64,000 bases of DNA from Aurantiacibacter luteus (GTDB taxonomy: Bacteria; Pseudomonadota; Alphaproteobacteria; Sphingomonadales; Sphingomonadaceae). Positions 46,014-57,198 of the stretch are shown piece after piece. The stretch is from NCBI RefSeq assembly GCF_001010945.1, contig NZ_LBHB01000002.1, positions 248,001-312,000 on the forward strand, written 5' to 3'. How positions within the stretch are numbered: the stretch's first letter is position 1; the number at the start of each line of letters is the position of its first letter. A program made the translations under genes and the position numbers. The notes under the pieces are model-generated. The model was given only the letters and a program-made list of their open reading frames with translations, was not told the DNA's origin and did no database searches.

Positions 46014-46832
46014 ATGGACCAGAACGTCCTGATCGGCATCGTCATTGTTATCGCACTCTTGGTGGTCGCGGGGCTATGGTTGTCGATGCGCCGCCGCCGC
46101 ACCGAAACCCTCCGCGAGAAATTCGGCCAGGACGAATACGACCGGACGCTGGAAGGCGCAGGCGATCGCAGCGCCGCCGAGGCCGCCCTCGCCGAACGCG
46201 AGAAGCGGGTCGAAGCGCTCGAAATCCGCCGCCTTAGCGCCGACGAGCAGGCCCGGTTCGCGGGCGAATGGCGCGAGGTGAAGGCGGTCTTCGTCGACAG
46301 CCCGATCGAGGCCGTGCTGCACGCCGACCGGATGCTGGCGACGATGATGAAGACCGTCGGCTATCCCATGGCCGATTTCGACCGCCGGTTCGAGGATCTG
46401 ACCGTGAACCACGGCGATGTCGCCCGTCACTACCGCGCCGCGCACGAGATCGCCGCGCGCCACAACACCGGCACGCCGGCCTCCACCGAGGACCTGCGCC
46501 AGGCGATGAAGCATTACGAGGCGCTCTACGACCACCTCGGCACCGGGGCGGAAGCTGCTGCGCCCGCCGCATCGACCGCGCGCTCGGTCGGCGGCACGGA
46601 CATGGACGGCGACGGCCACCGCGATACCCTGCGCCCAGGTGACGACGGCCATGTCACGACAAGCGGAACCGACATGGACCGTGATGGCCACCCCGATACG
46701 CTCAGGCCCGGCGACGACGGCCATGTCACCACGACCGGCACCGATCTCGACCGCGACGGGCATCCCGACACGCTGCGACCGAACGACGACGGCTCGGTGC
46801 TGCGCCAGGACGACGACCGCTACCGGCTCTAG
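46014..46832 (+). CDS. membrane-anchored protein with three Asp-rich Ca-loop-like repeats
   Basis: A 272-residue protein. Residues 6-24 are a membrane segment, followed by R-R-R-R and a cytoplasmic helix-rich domain (about 30-180) with F-A-G-E-W-R-E-V-K-A-V-F. The C-terminal about 75 residues are three near-identical units of 22 residues, each holding D-x-D-x-D-G-H-x-D-T-L-R-P. The D-x-D-x-D-G-x2-D pattern is that of calcium-binding loops as in EF-hands and thrombospondin type 3 repeats. The helix domain resembles the conserved hypothetical secreted proteins of sphingomonads, whose role is unknown. GGAG lies about 11-14 bases before the ATG. Confidence 0.75.
   Translation: MDQNVLIGIVIVIALLVVAGLWLSMRRRRTETLREKFGQDEYDRTLEGAGDRSAAEAALAEREKRVEALEIRRLSADEQARFAGEWREVKAVFVDSPIEAVLHADRMLATMMKTVGYPMADFDRRFEDLTVNHGDVARHYRAAHEIAARHNTGTPASTEDLRQAMKHYEALYDHLGTGAEAAAPAASTARSVGGTDMDGDGHRDTLRPGDDGHVTTSGTDMDRDGHPDTLRPGDDGHVTTTGTDLDRDGHPDTLRPNDDGSVLRQDDDRYRL
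46593..46795 (+). repeat. three tandem 66-bp coding repeats
   Basis: The C-terminal part of the membrane protein is coded by three copies of a unit of 66 bases (22 codons) with point differences. The most constant core is D-x-D-x-D-G-H-x-D-T-L-R-P-x-D-D-G. The first copy has G-D-G-H-R-D where the others have R-D-G-H-P-D. Such in-frame repeats can expand or contract by slippage. Confidence 0.75.
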
Positions 46833-46850
46833 GCCGGCAGCGGGCGCGTT

Positions 46851-49932
<3,082 letters not shown>

Positions 49933-49936
<4 letters not shown>

Positions 49937-50847
49937 GCGGCATCCCGGCCGCGATCGAGGTCGACTTCGCCTACGGCCGGCGGCTGGAGTGGTGGACGCT
50001 TGCCTGGATGAGCACGATCATCGCCGTGATGTATTTCACGATGGGCGCCAGCAAGGCCATGCAGAGCGCGCTGATCGAGGATTTCCTCAGCCTCGTCCCG
50101 GCGATGACATTTCTCGTCGCCGGTCATTTCGAACCCAAAAAGCCCACGTCGAGATTTCCCTTCGGCTTCGCCCGCGTGAACAGCCTCGCCTTTCTGGTGG
50201 CGGCAGTGGCGCTGACGCTAGTCGGCCTGTTCGTCGCCTGGGAGGCGGCGAGCGCGCTGCTGGCGCAGGAGCACCCGACCGTCCCGCCGATCGAGATCTT
50301 CGGCCAGCGCGTATGGCTCGGCTGGCTGATGATCGCCGCGCTCGTCTATTCGATCGTGCCCCCTGTCATCCTCGGTCACCGCAAGCTGCCGGTCGCGAGA
50401 CGGCTACGCGACAAGGTTCTTCACACCGACGCACTGATGCAGAAGGCGGACTGGCAGACCGGATTGACCGGCATCGTCGGTATCGTGGGCATCGGCATGG
50501 GATATTGGTGGGCCGACAGCGCGGCGGGGCTGCTGATCGCCCTGTCGATCCTGAAGGACGGCATTTCGAACATCCGCACCGCATCGGCCGAGCTGCTGGA
50601 TGGCGCTCCGCGCGAGATGGACAGCGCGGCGATCTCGCACGAGGCCGAGACGGTCATAGCCAAGGCGCAGGAGTGCTGGCCCGGCAGCACGGTGCGGCTG
50701 CGTGAATCCGGGCGCTACATGATTGCCGTGGTCGAGGGCGTGGAGCCGCCCGCGCAGATTCCTCCGCACGGCGAACTGACCGGCAAAGTCCCCGACTGGC
50801 GCCTCGCCCGCCTCACCTTCGAGCCTCCCCAATCCGATGAGGCCTGA
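49933..50847 (+). CDS. cation diffusion facilitator family transporter
   Basis: A 304-residue metal exporter with six hydrophobic segments. The H-x3-D pair in L-H-T-D-A-L and D-W-Q-T-G-L-T-G-I of the fifth segment, and A-D-S-A-A-G-L-L-I-A in the sixth, are typical of CDF proteins exporting divalent metals by proton exchange. An acidic E-D-F-L-S lies in the second segment region. A cytoplasmic C-terminal domain of about 80 residues follows. The exact metal is not determined. A terminator hairpin follows the gene. Confidence 0.85.
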
Positions 50848-50875
50848 CGGCAGATCATTTCTTACCGGCAACAAA

Positions 50876-50906
50876 AAAGGCCGCTCCGGGGTCGGGAGCG
50901 GCCTTT
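50876..50906. terminator. strong intrinsic terminator after the CDF gene
   Basis: AAAGGCCGCTCC at 50876-50887 and GGAGCGGCCTTT at 50895-50906 pair as a perfect 12-bp stem over seven bases, with a T tract on one side and an A tract on the other. It would end transcription of the lipoprotein/CDF unit and of the 27-residue peptide gene on the opposite strand. Confidence 0.85.
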
Positions 50907-50973
50907 CTGGAGTGGCCCGGAGCTCGGGAAGGGGGGGAGGAAGAGCTTCCGGGCCTTGGGGTCCCGTAATGCC

Positions 50974-51057
50974 TTAGGCGACGTAACCGGCCAGCAACGT
51001 GGTGCTGATCGAGATCGACGCGATGAAGGCGAGAACCGAAGTCATGATGTTGCGCAT
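50974..51057 (-). CDS. 27-residue membrane peptide
   Basis: A small open frame that starts at the ATG of 51057 with AGGGCA directly upstream and codes M-R-N-I-M-T-S-V-L-A-F-I then A-S-I-S-I-S-T-T-L-L-A-G-Y-V-A. It has one hydrophobic segment and no cleavable core after it. The gene has its own terminator at 50876-50906 on the minus strand. Such very short membrane peptides are often missed; none is recognised here. It lies head to head with guaA. Confidence 0.5.
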   Translation of the reverse strand: MRNIMTSVLAFIASISISTTLLAGYVA

Positions 51058-51250
51058 TGCCCTGTCTTTCTTGTTCTGACGGGACCGATTCGTTCTCGGC
51101 CCCGGCTGTGGCGCGCAGATGCCCTTTGAAACATTATTGTGCAAATGCGAAAAGATCGACAAGTGTTGCGTCTAACGCAACATTGCCTTGCCGGATTGGA
51201 GAACGGGCCCGCGCTGGACAGCCGCGCAGCTTTTCAGGCAATGGCCGCCC

Positions 51251-52825
51251 ATGCAGAGCGACCTCCTCCCCGATTCCATCCTCATCGTCGATTTCGGCAG
51301 CCAGGTGACCCAGCTGATCGCCCGCCGCGTTCGCGAGGCCGGCGTCTATTCCGAGATCGCCCCCTTCACCATGGCCGAGGAAGCCTTCGCCCGGATGCGG
51401 CCCAAGGGCATCATCCTGTCCGGCAGCCCCGCCAGCGTGCCCGACGAGGGCAGCCCCCGCGCGCCGCAGATGCTGTTCGAGGCGGGCGTGCCCATTCTCG
51501 GCATCTGCTACGGCCAGCAGGTGATGAGCCACCAGCTCGGCGGGGAGGTTCGCCCCGGGCACGAAACAGGTGAAGGCGGCGAGTTCGGGCGAGCGTTCCT
51601 TACCGTGACGAAGGACTGCGCTCTCTTCGACGGCCTCTGGGCCGAGGGCGAGCGGCACCAGGTGTGGATGAGCCACGGCGACAAAGTCACCCGCTTCGCC
51701 CACGACTTCGAGATCGTCGCAACCAGCGACGGCGCGCCCTTCGCCGTCATCGCCGACGAGGCGCGCCGCTTCTACGGCACCCAGTTCCACCCCGAAGTCG
51801 TCCACACCCCCGACGGCGGCAAGCTGCTCGCCAACTTCGTGCACAAGGTCTGTGGCCTCGCCGGTGACTGGACCATGGCCGCTTACCGGGAGACCAAGGT
51901 CGCCGAAATTCGCGAGCAAGTGGGCGACGGAAAGGTGATCTGCGGCCTGTCGGGCGGGGTCGACAGCTCGGTCGCTGCGATCCTTATCCACGAGGCGGTC
52001 GGCGACCAGCTGACCTGCGTCTTCGTCGATCACGGCCTGCTGCGGCTCGGCGAGCGCGAGCAGGTCGAGACCATGTTCCGCGACCACTACAACATCCCGC
52101 TGGTGGTGGTGGATGCCGAGGCGCGCTTCATGGGCGGTCTCGAAGGCGTCACCGATCCCGAAAAGAAGCGCAAGTTCATCGGCGCCGAGTTCATCGCCGT
52201 TTTCGAGGAGGAGGCGGCCAAGCTCGGCGGTGCGGATTTCCTCGCGCAGGGCACGCTCTATCCCGACGTGATCGAGAGCGTCAGCTTCACCGGTGGGCCG
52301 AGCGTCACGATCAAGAGCCACCACAACGTGGGTGGCCTGCCCGAGCGTATGAACATGAAGCTGGTCGAGCCCTTGCGCGAACTGTTCAAGGACGAGGTGC
52401 GCGAACTGGGCCGCGAGCTGGGTCTGCCCGACGTGTTCGTGGGCCGCCACCCCTTCCCCGGCCCCGGCCTCGCCATCCGCATCCCCGGCGAGGTGACGAA
52501 AGAGCGCTGCGATATCCTGAGGAAGGCCGATGCCGTTTACCTCGACGAGATCCGCACCGCCGGGCTTTACGATGCGATCTGGCAGGCCTTTGCCGTGCTG
52601 CTGCCCGTGCGCACCGTGGGTGTCATGGGCGACCACCGTACCTACGACAGCGTCTGCGGCCTTCGCGCGGTGACCAGCACCGACGGCATGACGGCGGACG
52701 TCTATCCCTTCGACGCCGCCTTCCTCACCCGCTGTGCCACGCGCATCGTGAACGAAGTGCAGGGCGTGAACCGCGTGGTCTACGATTACACCAGCAAGCC
52801 GCCCGGCACGATCGAGTGGGAGTGA
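51251..52825 (+). CDS. guaA: GMP synthase (glutamine-hydrolysing)
   Basis: A 524-residue enzyme that makes GMP from XMP, ATP and glutamine. The glutaminase half has I-L-I-V-D-F-G-S-Q near the start, G-I-C-Y-G-Q-Q with the catalytic Cys near residue 86, and [10 protein letters not shown] with the His-Glu pair. The synthase half has [12 protein letters not shown] near residue 235, and ends with P-P-G-T-I-E-W-E, the family C-terminus. The ATG at 51251 places the first strand at the usual distance; the frame is open to 51188. Confidence 0.95.
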   Translation: MQSDLLPDSILIVDFGSQVTQLIARRVREAGVYSEIAPFTMAEEAFARMRPKGIILSGSPASVPDEGSPRAPQMLFEAGVPILGICYGQQVMSHQLGGEVRPGHETGEGGEFGRAFLTVTKDCALFDGLWAEGERHQVWMSHGDKVTRFAHDFEIVATSDGAPFAVIADEARRFYGTQFHPEVVHTPDGGKLLANFVHKVCGLAGDWTMAAYRETKVAEIREQVGDGKVICGLSGGVDSSVAAILIHEAVGDQLTCVFVDHGLLRLGEREQVETMFRDHYNIPLVVVDAEARFMGGLEGVTDPEKKRKFIGAEFIAVFEEEAAKLGGADFLAQGTLYPDVIESVSFTGGPSVTIKSHHNVGGLPERMNMKLVEPLRELFKDEVRELGRELGLPDVFVGRHPFPGPGLAIRIPGEVTKERCDILRKADAVYLDEIRTAGLYDAIWQAFAVLLPVRTVGVMGDHRTYDSVCGLRAVTSTDGMTADVYPFDAAFLTRCATRIVNEVQGVNRVVYDYTSKPPGTIEWE

Positions 52826-52831
52826 GACATA

Positions 52832-53608
52832 ATGCAGAAACCCAATTCGCTGCGGCGATCTTTGAAGATGATCGTCAACGGTATCGGCCTATATCCAGGC
52901 CGCGTCCGCGCCGTAAAAAACTATACCAAGTATCGCGCCCAGCGTGACGAATTCCTGCGTCAGGGCGGAACGATCACCGAGAACTCGATGATTTTGTACG
53001 ATTTCGCCGACAATGCGGGCACCGCAAGCGGAGACTATTTTCATCAGGACCTGCTGGTGGCCAAATTGATCTTCGAGGCACAACCGCGGCGGCATATCGA
53101 CGTTGCTTCGCGCGTCGATGGGTTCGTGGCTCACCTCGCCTGCTTTCGCGAGGTGGAGGTCGTCGACGTTCGCCCCCTCCCAGCCTCTGTTCACAGCAAT
53201 ATCAAGTTCGTCCAGGCAGACCTCACCCAGCCCCAACAGCTCGGAGAGGCAGACTCAGTCTCATGCTTGCACGCTATCGAACACTTCGGGCTGGGCCGTT
53301 ATTCGGACCCCATTGACGTCGATGGTCATAACAAGGGCGTGTACAACCTCATTGACCTGACGGAAGTGGGTGGGCGTCTCTATCTAAGCTTCCCGATCAG
53401 CCGCGCCAATGAGGTGCAATTCAACGAGCAGCGCGTGTTCCATCCTAACTGGATCTTGGCGCACCCGGGAATTGTGGAAAGAATGCAGCTCGTGCGCTTT
53501 GACTATGTCGACGACCAAGGAGACCTGCATCTTGATTGCGCGATCGAAGGAAAGGCTCTCGACCTCGATTATGGTTGCGGGATCTTCACATTTCAGAAGG
53601 TTCGTTGA
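52832..53608 (+). CDS. DUF268 family protein, low GC
   Basis: A 258-residue protein that matches DUF268, a methyltransferase-like fold of unknown activity found next to sugar or cell-surface gene sets. Visible marks are H-I-D-V-A-S-R-V-D-G-F-V-A-H-L-A near residue 90, V-E-V-V-D-V-R-P-L, L-H-A-I-E-H-F-G-L-G-R-Y-S-D-P-I-D near 150 and L-Y-L-S-F-P-I. Its composition and codon use are lower in G+C than guaA next to it, so it was probably acquired. It starts six bases after the guaA stop, so it may be read with guaA. No glycosyltransferases are nearby. Confidence 0.75.
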   Translation: MQKPNSLRRSLKMIVNGIGLYPGRVRAVKNYTKYRAQRDEFLRQGGTITENSMILYDFADNAGTASGDYFHQDLLVAKLIFEAQPRRHIDVASRVDGFVAHLACFREVEVVDVRPLPASVHSNIKFVQADLTQPQQLGEADSVSCLHAIEHFGLGRYSDPIDVDGHNKGVYNLIDLTEVGGRLYLSFPISRANEVQFNEQRVFHPNWILAHPGIVERMQLVRFDYVDDQGDLHLDCAIEGKALDLDYGCGIFTFQKVR

Positions 53609-53664
53609 GGCGACAACGGAATTTCTTCTGCCGCACCTTTTTCTTCTAGTGGCGTATGCCGCGC

Positions 53665-53787
53665 TCAGACGATCGGCGTAACGACCGGGTCGGGGACGCT
53701 GATATAAGGGGTAGTCAAGGCGGGGACGAAAGCGCCTGTCTCGGTCAGCAGCGCCAGCGCTTCTTGCACGCGCTCTCCGGAAACCAT
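53665..53787 (-). CDS. doubtful 40-residue small ORF
   Basis: An ATG at 53787 opens a frame of 40 codons whose product starts M-V-S-G-E-R-V-Q-E-A-L-A-L-L-T-E-T-G-A-F and ends with a Pro/Val/Thr-rich tail. It has a helix-like first half and no ribosome site worth the name. It may be a small protein or the leftover end of a longer gene. Confidence 0.25.
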   Translation of the reverse strand: MVSGERVQEALALLTETGAFVPALTTPYISVPDPVVTPIV

Positions 53788-53800
53788 GCCGAGGCCAAGC

Positions 53801-53914
53801 CTAGTCGTCCTGCCTGGCTTTCTCGCGCGGGTCGTCAAGCACTGAAGTAAGCACGAATTCCCCGCCCGACGAGCCGAGCCTTTCCTTGGCAAGATTGACG
53901 ACGGCTCGTTTCAC
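53801..53914 (-). CDS. doubtful 37-residue small ORF
   Basis: A GTG at 53914, with AAGGA about nine bases upstream, opens a frame starting V-K-R-A-V-V-N-L-A-K-E-R-L-G-S-S and continuing to a stop at 53801. The charged, helix-forming composition is protein-like, but there is no homology evidence. It is upstream of the 40-residue frame on the same strand. Confidence 0.28.
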   Translation of the reverse strand: MKRAVVNLAKERLGSSGGEFVLTSVLDDPREKARQDD

Positions 53915-54074
53915 GCGGGGTGTCCTTCATTAGGGTGCAGGGCAGATGCCCGCGCCCTTCGGCCTTGTCAAACGTCGCCTGTCGCCGCCGCTTCGGAACA
54001 CCGGCGGATTTCAGGGGTTTGACGAACCATGAAGCCGCGCCGGGGACTGGTGCGGCGCAAAAGGAACGCACATC

Positions 54075-54530
54075 ATGACACTGTCGAAGTTTGCCCTGCT
54101 GGGCACTGCCACCGCCGCAGCCATCGTGCTCGCGGGTTGCGCCACGTTGGAAGAAGAGGTGGTCGATGCCACCAGCGTCACCTACCACGCCCGGCTGATG
54201 GGCTCGAACGAGGTCGGTGGCGGCGATCCGCAGGGCATGGGCGAGGCCGAGATCTCGGTTTCCGACGCGCTCGACCAGGTCTGCTACGAGGTGAAGGACG
54301 TGCGCGGCATCGGGCCCATCACCGCAGCGCACATCCACCAGGGTGCGGCCGGCACCAACGGCAGCCCGGTCTTCACCATGCGCGTGTCGAACGAGGGCGA
54401 ACTGCAGGGCTGCGACCCCGCGCCCGAGGGCCTGCAGAACATGCTGCAGGCGAACCCCGGCAACTTCTACGTCAACGTGCACACCGCCGAATTCCCGAAC
54501 GGCGCGATCCGCGGACAGCTGATGCGCTGA
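54075..54530 (+). CDS. CHRD domain lipoprotein
   Basis: A 151-residue protein with a signal peptide and the lipobox L-A-G-C (Cys at residue 22), followed by A-T-L-E-E-E-V-V-D. The CHRD fold shows as Y-H-A-R-L-M-G-S-N-E-V, G-M-G-E-A-E-I-S-V, C-Y-E-V-K-D-V-R-G, A-A-H-I-H-Q-G-A-A-G and N-F-Y-V-N-V-H-T-A-E-F-P-N-G-A-I-R-G-Q-L. The domain is named after chordin and is widespread in secreted bacterial proteins without a known function. A terminator hairpin follows. Confidence 0.85.
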   Translation: MTLSKFALLGTATAAAIVLAGCATLEEEVVDATSVTYHARLMGSNEVGGGDPQGMGEAEISVSDALDQVCYEVKDVRGIGPITAAHIHQGAAGTNGSPVFTMRVSNEGELQGCDPAPEGLQNMLQANPGNFYVNVHTAEFPNGAIRGQLMR

Positions 54531-54549
54531 TCCGCGCCGCGAGGCGAGC

Positions 54550-54585
54550 GAAGGGGCGCGCGGGCACATCGCCCGTGCGCCCTTC
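54550..54585 (+). terminator. terminator after the CHRD gene
   Basis: GAAGGGGCGCGCGGGC at 54550-54565 pairs with GCCCGTGCGCCCTTC at 54571-54585, with one extra G and one mismatch, over a five-base loop. TTCGTT follows. It lies between the CHRD gene and the glycosylase gene. Confidence 0.55.
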
Positions 54586-54621
54586 TTCGTTGGGCGGACG
54601 CTCCCCATCTCTTGGGTTACC

Positions 54622-55359
54622 ATGGAATTCGATTTCGGCCCGGATGCGCGCAGCCTCGAAAGTACCGGGCGCCTCGCGCGCATCCACGCCGCGCTGATCG
54701 CCGAGTTCGGCCGGATCGAGCGGCCCGACGAACGGCGCAAGGACCCGGTCTGGACGCTGGTGCAGGGCGTGATCGGGGCGCAGACCAAGACGCCCGTGTC
54801 CAACGCCTCGACCGATGCGCTGCGCGCGGCATTCGGCACCTGGCAGGGGGTCGCCGATGCCGAGCTGCCGGACATCGAGCGGGTATTGGCGAACCAGACC
54901 TTTCCCGCTGTAGCGGCAGAGCGCATCCGCGCCTGTTTCCGCGCTATCATCGCGCAACGCGGGGCGGTGGACCTCAGGCACCTCTCCAACCTGCCCGACG
55001 ATCTCGCCATGGACTGGCTGCAGAAGCTGCCGGGCGTCGGGCGCAAGATCGCCGCGGGCGTGATGAACACCAGCGTCTTCGCCCGCCGCGCGCTGGTGAT
55101 CGACGGGCATCATCGGCGGGTGATGCAGCGCGCCGGCCTCGTCCCGCAGCGTGCCGACACGCAGCGGGCCTACGACGTCCTCATGCCGCTGTTGCCGTCC
55201 GAATGGAGCGCCGCCGACATCGACGAGCATCACCTGCTGGTGAAGCGGCTGGGGCAGGTCCACTGCCGCCCGAGCGTCGCCCACTGCCACCGCTGCCCCA
55301 TCGCCGCCCAATGCGATACCGGACGGGTGCGAACGGGGAACGGCCACGCGGGCAGATGA
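54622..55359 (+). CDS. endonuclease III-like DNA glycosylase (HhH-GPD family)
   Basis: A 245-residue protein with the helix-hairpin-helix signature L-P-G-V-G-R-K-I-A-A-G-V-M near residue 140, a catalytic-type Asp in L-V-I-D-G-H-H-R-R, and a C-terminal 4Fe-4S site with ligand spacing C-x6-C-x2-C-x5-C (last three in H-C-H-R-C-P-I-A-A-Q-C). It is related to endonuclease III but diverges: the usual V-D-T-H-V reads I-D-G-H-H here, so its lesion specificity may differ. A true nth lies 1.2 kb downstream, after the Old Yellow Enzyme gene. Confidence 0.85.
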   Translation: MEFDFGPDARSLESTGRLARIHAALIAEFGRIERPDERRKDPVWTLVQGVIGAQTKTPVSNASTDALRAAFGTWQGVADAELPDIERVLANQTFPAVAAERIRACFRAIIAQRGAVDLRHLSNLPDDLAMDWLQKLPGVGRKIAAGVMNTSVFARRALVIDGHHRRVMQRAGLVPQRADTQRAYDVLMPLLPSEWSAADIDEHHLLVKRLGQVHCRPSVAHCHRCPIAAQCDTGRVRTGNGHAGR

Positions 55360-55393
55360 GTTGCCAGACAAAACCGAACCGACCGGAGTATCC

Positions 55394-56551
55394 ATGACCC
55401 AGATCAAGCCCAGCAATCCCGACCTCGCACCGCTGTTCGAGGGGACCAGCTTTGGCGCCATCGAGGCGAAGAACCGCATCGTCATGGCCCCGCTCACCCG
55501 CGCCCGCTCGGAGCGGCTGGCGAACACGCAGACGGGGCTGCACGCGCTTTATTATGCCCAGCGCGCCGGGGCGGGCCTCATCGTCTCGGAAGCGACGCAG
55601 ATCAGCAAGCAGGGGCAGGGCTACGCTTGGACGCCCGGCATCTTCACCGACGAGCAGGTCGAGAGCTGGAAGCCGGTGACCGACGCGGTCCACAATGCCG
55701 GCGGGCGCATCGTGTGCCAGCTCTGGCACGTGGGCGCGGTCAGCCACCCGGTGTTCCAGCCGGACGAGGGCGCGCCGGTCTCCTCCAGCGCCTGGACGCC
55801 CGAGGGCAAGGCCTTCGTGGGCGACCGCCATCCCGACGGGCCCGAGGTGCCTTTCACGCAGGCGCGTGCCATTACGACCGACGAGATCAAGCAGGTGCTG
55901 GAAGACTACCACAACGCCGCGCGCTGCGCCGCGCGCGCCGGGTTCGACGGGGTGGAGCTGCACGCGGCCAACGGCTACCTCATCGACCAGTTCATGCGCA
56001 CCGGCGTCAACCGGCGCGAGGACGAATACGGCGGCAGCCTCGACAACCGCCTGCGCCTGCTGGGCGAGGCGATCGAGGCGATCACCGCCGAGCTTCCGGC
56101 AGACCGCGTGGGCGTGCGCCTGACCCCCATCGGCGGCGCGGGCGGCAGCGCGGACGAGTATCCGGAAGAGACCTATCCCGCCGCCGCGAAGCTGCTCGCC
56201 GGACGCGGCCTCGCCTACCTCCACACCGTGCGCGCCACCGACCATGGCGGCGCCGACGGGGAGAAGAGCGAGGGCGACAAAATCATCCACGCCATGCGCG
56301 AGGCTTTCGACGGCAAGTTCATCGCCAACGGCAATTTCACGCCCGAAAAGGCCTCGCAGTGGATCGCCGAGGGGCATGCCGACGCCGTCGCCTTCGGCCG
56401 CCTGTTCATCGCCAACCCCGACCTGCCCGCGCGCATCGCCGCCGATGGTCCCTACAACGATCCCGATCCCAAGACCTTCTACGGCGGGGGCATGGAAGGC
56501 TACACCGACTACCCGAGCCTGGAAAAGGTGGACGACCCGCTGCCGTGCTGA
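55394..56551 (+). CDS. NADH:flavin oxidoreductase, Old Yellow Enzyme family
   Basis: A 385-residue FMN enzyme that reduces activated C=C bonds and nitro groups, using NAD(P)H. Signatures are N-R-I-V-M-A-P-L-T-R-A-R-S near residue 27, E-A-T-Q-I-S, C-Q-L-W-H-V-G, F-D-G-V-E-L-H-A-A-N-G-Y-L-I-D-Q-F, R-E-D-E-Y-G-G-S-L-D-N-R and the C-terminal G-Y-T-D-Y-P. The H-V-G and the H-A-A-N-G-Y pattern mark the xenobiotic/enoate reductase branch. The ATG at 55394 has CGGAG upstream. The last codons overlap the start of nth. Confidence 0.92.
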   Translation: MTQIKPSNPDLAPLFEGTSFGAIEAKNRIVMAPLTRARSERLANTQTGLHALYYAQRAGAGLIVSEATQISKQGQGYAWTPGIFTDEQVESWKPVTDAVHNAGGRIVCQLWHVGAVSHPVFQPDEGAPVSSSAWTPEGKAFVGDRHPDGPEVPFTQARAITTDEIKQVLEDYHNAARCAARAGFDGVELHAANGYLIDQFMRTGVNRREDEYGGSLDNRLRLLGEAIEAITAELPADRVGVRLTPIGGAGGSADEYPEETYPAAAKLLAGRGLAYLHTVRATDHGGADGEKSEGDKIIHAMREAFDGKFIANGNFTPEKASQWIAEGHADAVAFGRLFIANPDLPARIAADGPYNDPDPKTFYGGGMEGYTDYPSLEKVDDPLPC

Positions 56552-57198
56552 GCGAGAGCGCGGTCGAGGAGGTCTATCGCCGCATATCGCGCGCCATGCC
56601 GGGGCGCACGAAAGGCGCGAAGGGGCCCAAGGGCCAGCCCGACGCGTTCCGCTCGTGCATCTCGTGCATGCTCTCGGCCCAGTCGCTCGACCGCAACACG
56701 GCGGCCGCCGCCAAGGCGCTGTTCGCGCTCGCCCACACGCCCCGCACCATGCTGGCGCTGAGCGACGAGCGGATCGCGGCGGCCATCAAGCCCTGCGGCC
56801 TCTACAACATGAAGACGCGCAACATCCGCCGCTTCTGCGAGGCACTGCTGGCCGAGCACGGCGGCAAGGTGCCGAGCACGCGCGAGGGCCTGCTGTCGCT
56901 GCCCGGCATCGGCCGCAAATGCGCCGACATCGTGATGAGCTTCACCTTCGGCGCGGACGTGATCGCGGTCGACACCCACGTCCACCGCGTATGCAACCGC
57001 ATCGGCCTGACCGAGGCAAAAACCGCCGACCGCACCGCCGAGCAACTCGAGGCGCGCAGTCCCGCCTGGGCCTTGCGCGACGGGCATTTCTGGTTGATCC
57101 AGCTCGGCAAGCGCATCTGCCGCGCCCGCTCGCCCCGCTGCGACGTGTGCCCGGTCAGCGACCTGTGCGAATTCTACGCCGCGAGGGATCAGGCATGA
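56545..57198 (+). CDS. nth: endonuclease III
   Basis: A 217-residue DNA glycosylase/AP lyase that removes oxidised pyrimidines. It has the HhH L-P-G-I-G-R-K-C-A-D-I with the catalytic Lys, the Asp in I-A-V-D-T-H-V-H-R-V, and the 4Fe-4S ligands in C-R-A-R-S-P-R-C-D-V-C-P-V-S-D-L-C (C-x6-C-x2-C-x5-C). The start is GTG at 56545, overlapping the end of the oxidoreductase gene by seven bases. It overlaps the next gene by four bases. Confidence 0.93.
   Translation: MLSESAVEEVYRRISRAMPGRTKGAKGPKGQPDAFRSCISCMLSAQSLDRNTAAAAKALFALAHTPRTMLALSDERIAAAIKPCGLYNMKTRNIRRFCEALLAEHGGKVPSTREGLLSLPGIGRKCADIVMSFTFGADVIAVDTHVHRVCNRIGLTEAKTADRTAEQLEARSPAWALRDGHFWLIQLGKRICRARSPRCDVCPVSDLCEFYAARDQA

Larger units (their letters stand above)
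53609..54074. other. gap with small doubtful frames
   Basis: No clear gene. The minus strand holds two short frames described below; the rest shows no promoter, terminator or repeat that I can support. The high-GC composition here is again that of the host. Confidence 0.45.

Noticed and set aside
53835..55070. 411-codon minus-strand frame opposite CHRD and glycosylase genes
   Set aside because: The opposite strand carries two well-recognised genes; this frame is Ser/Arg-rich noise.
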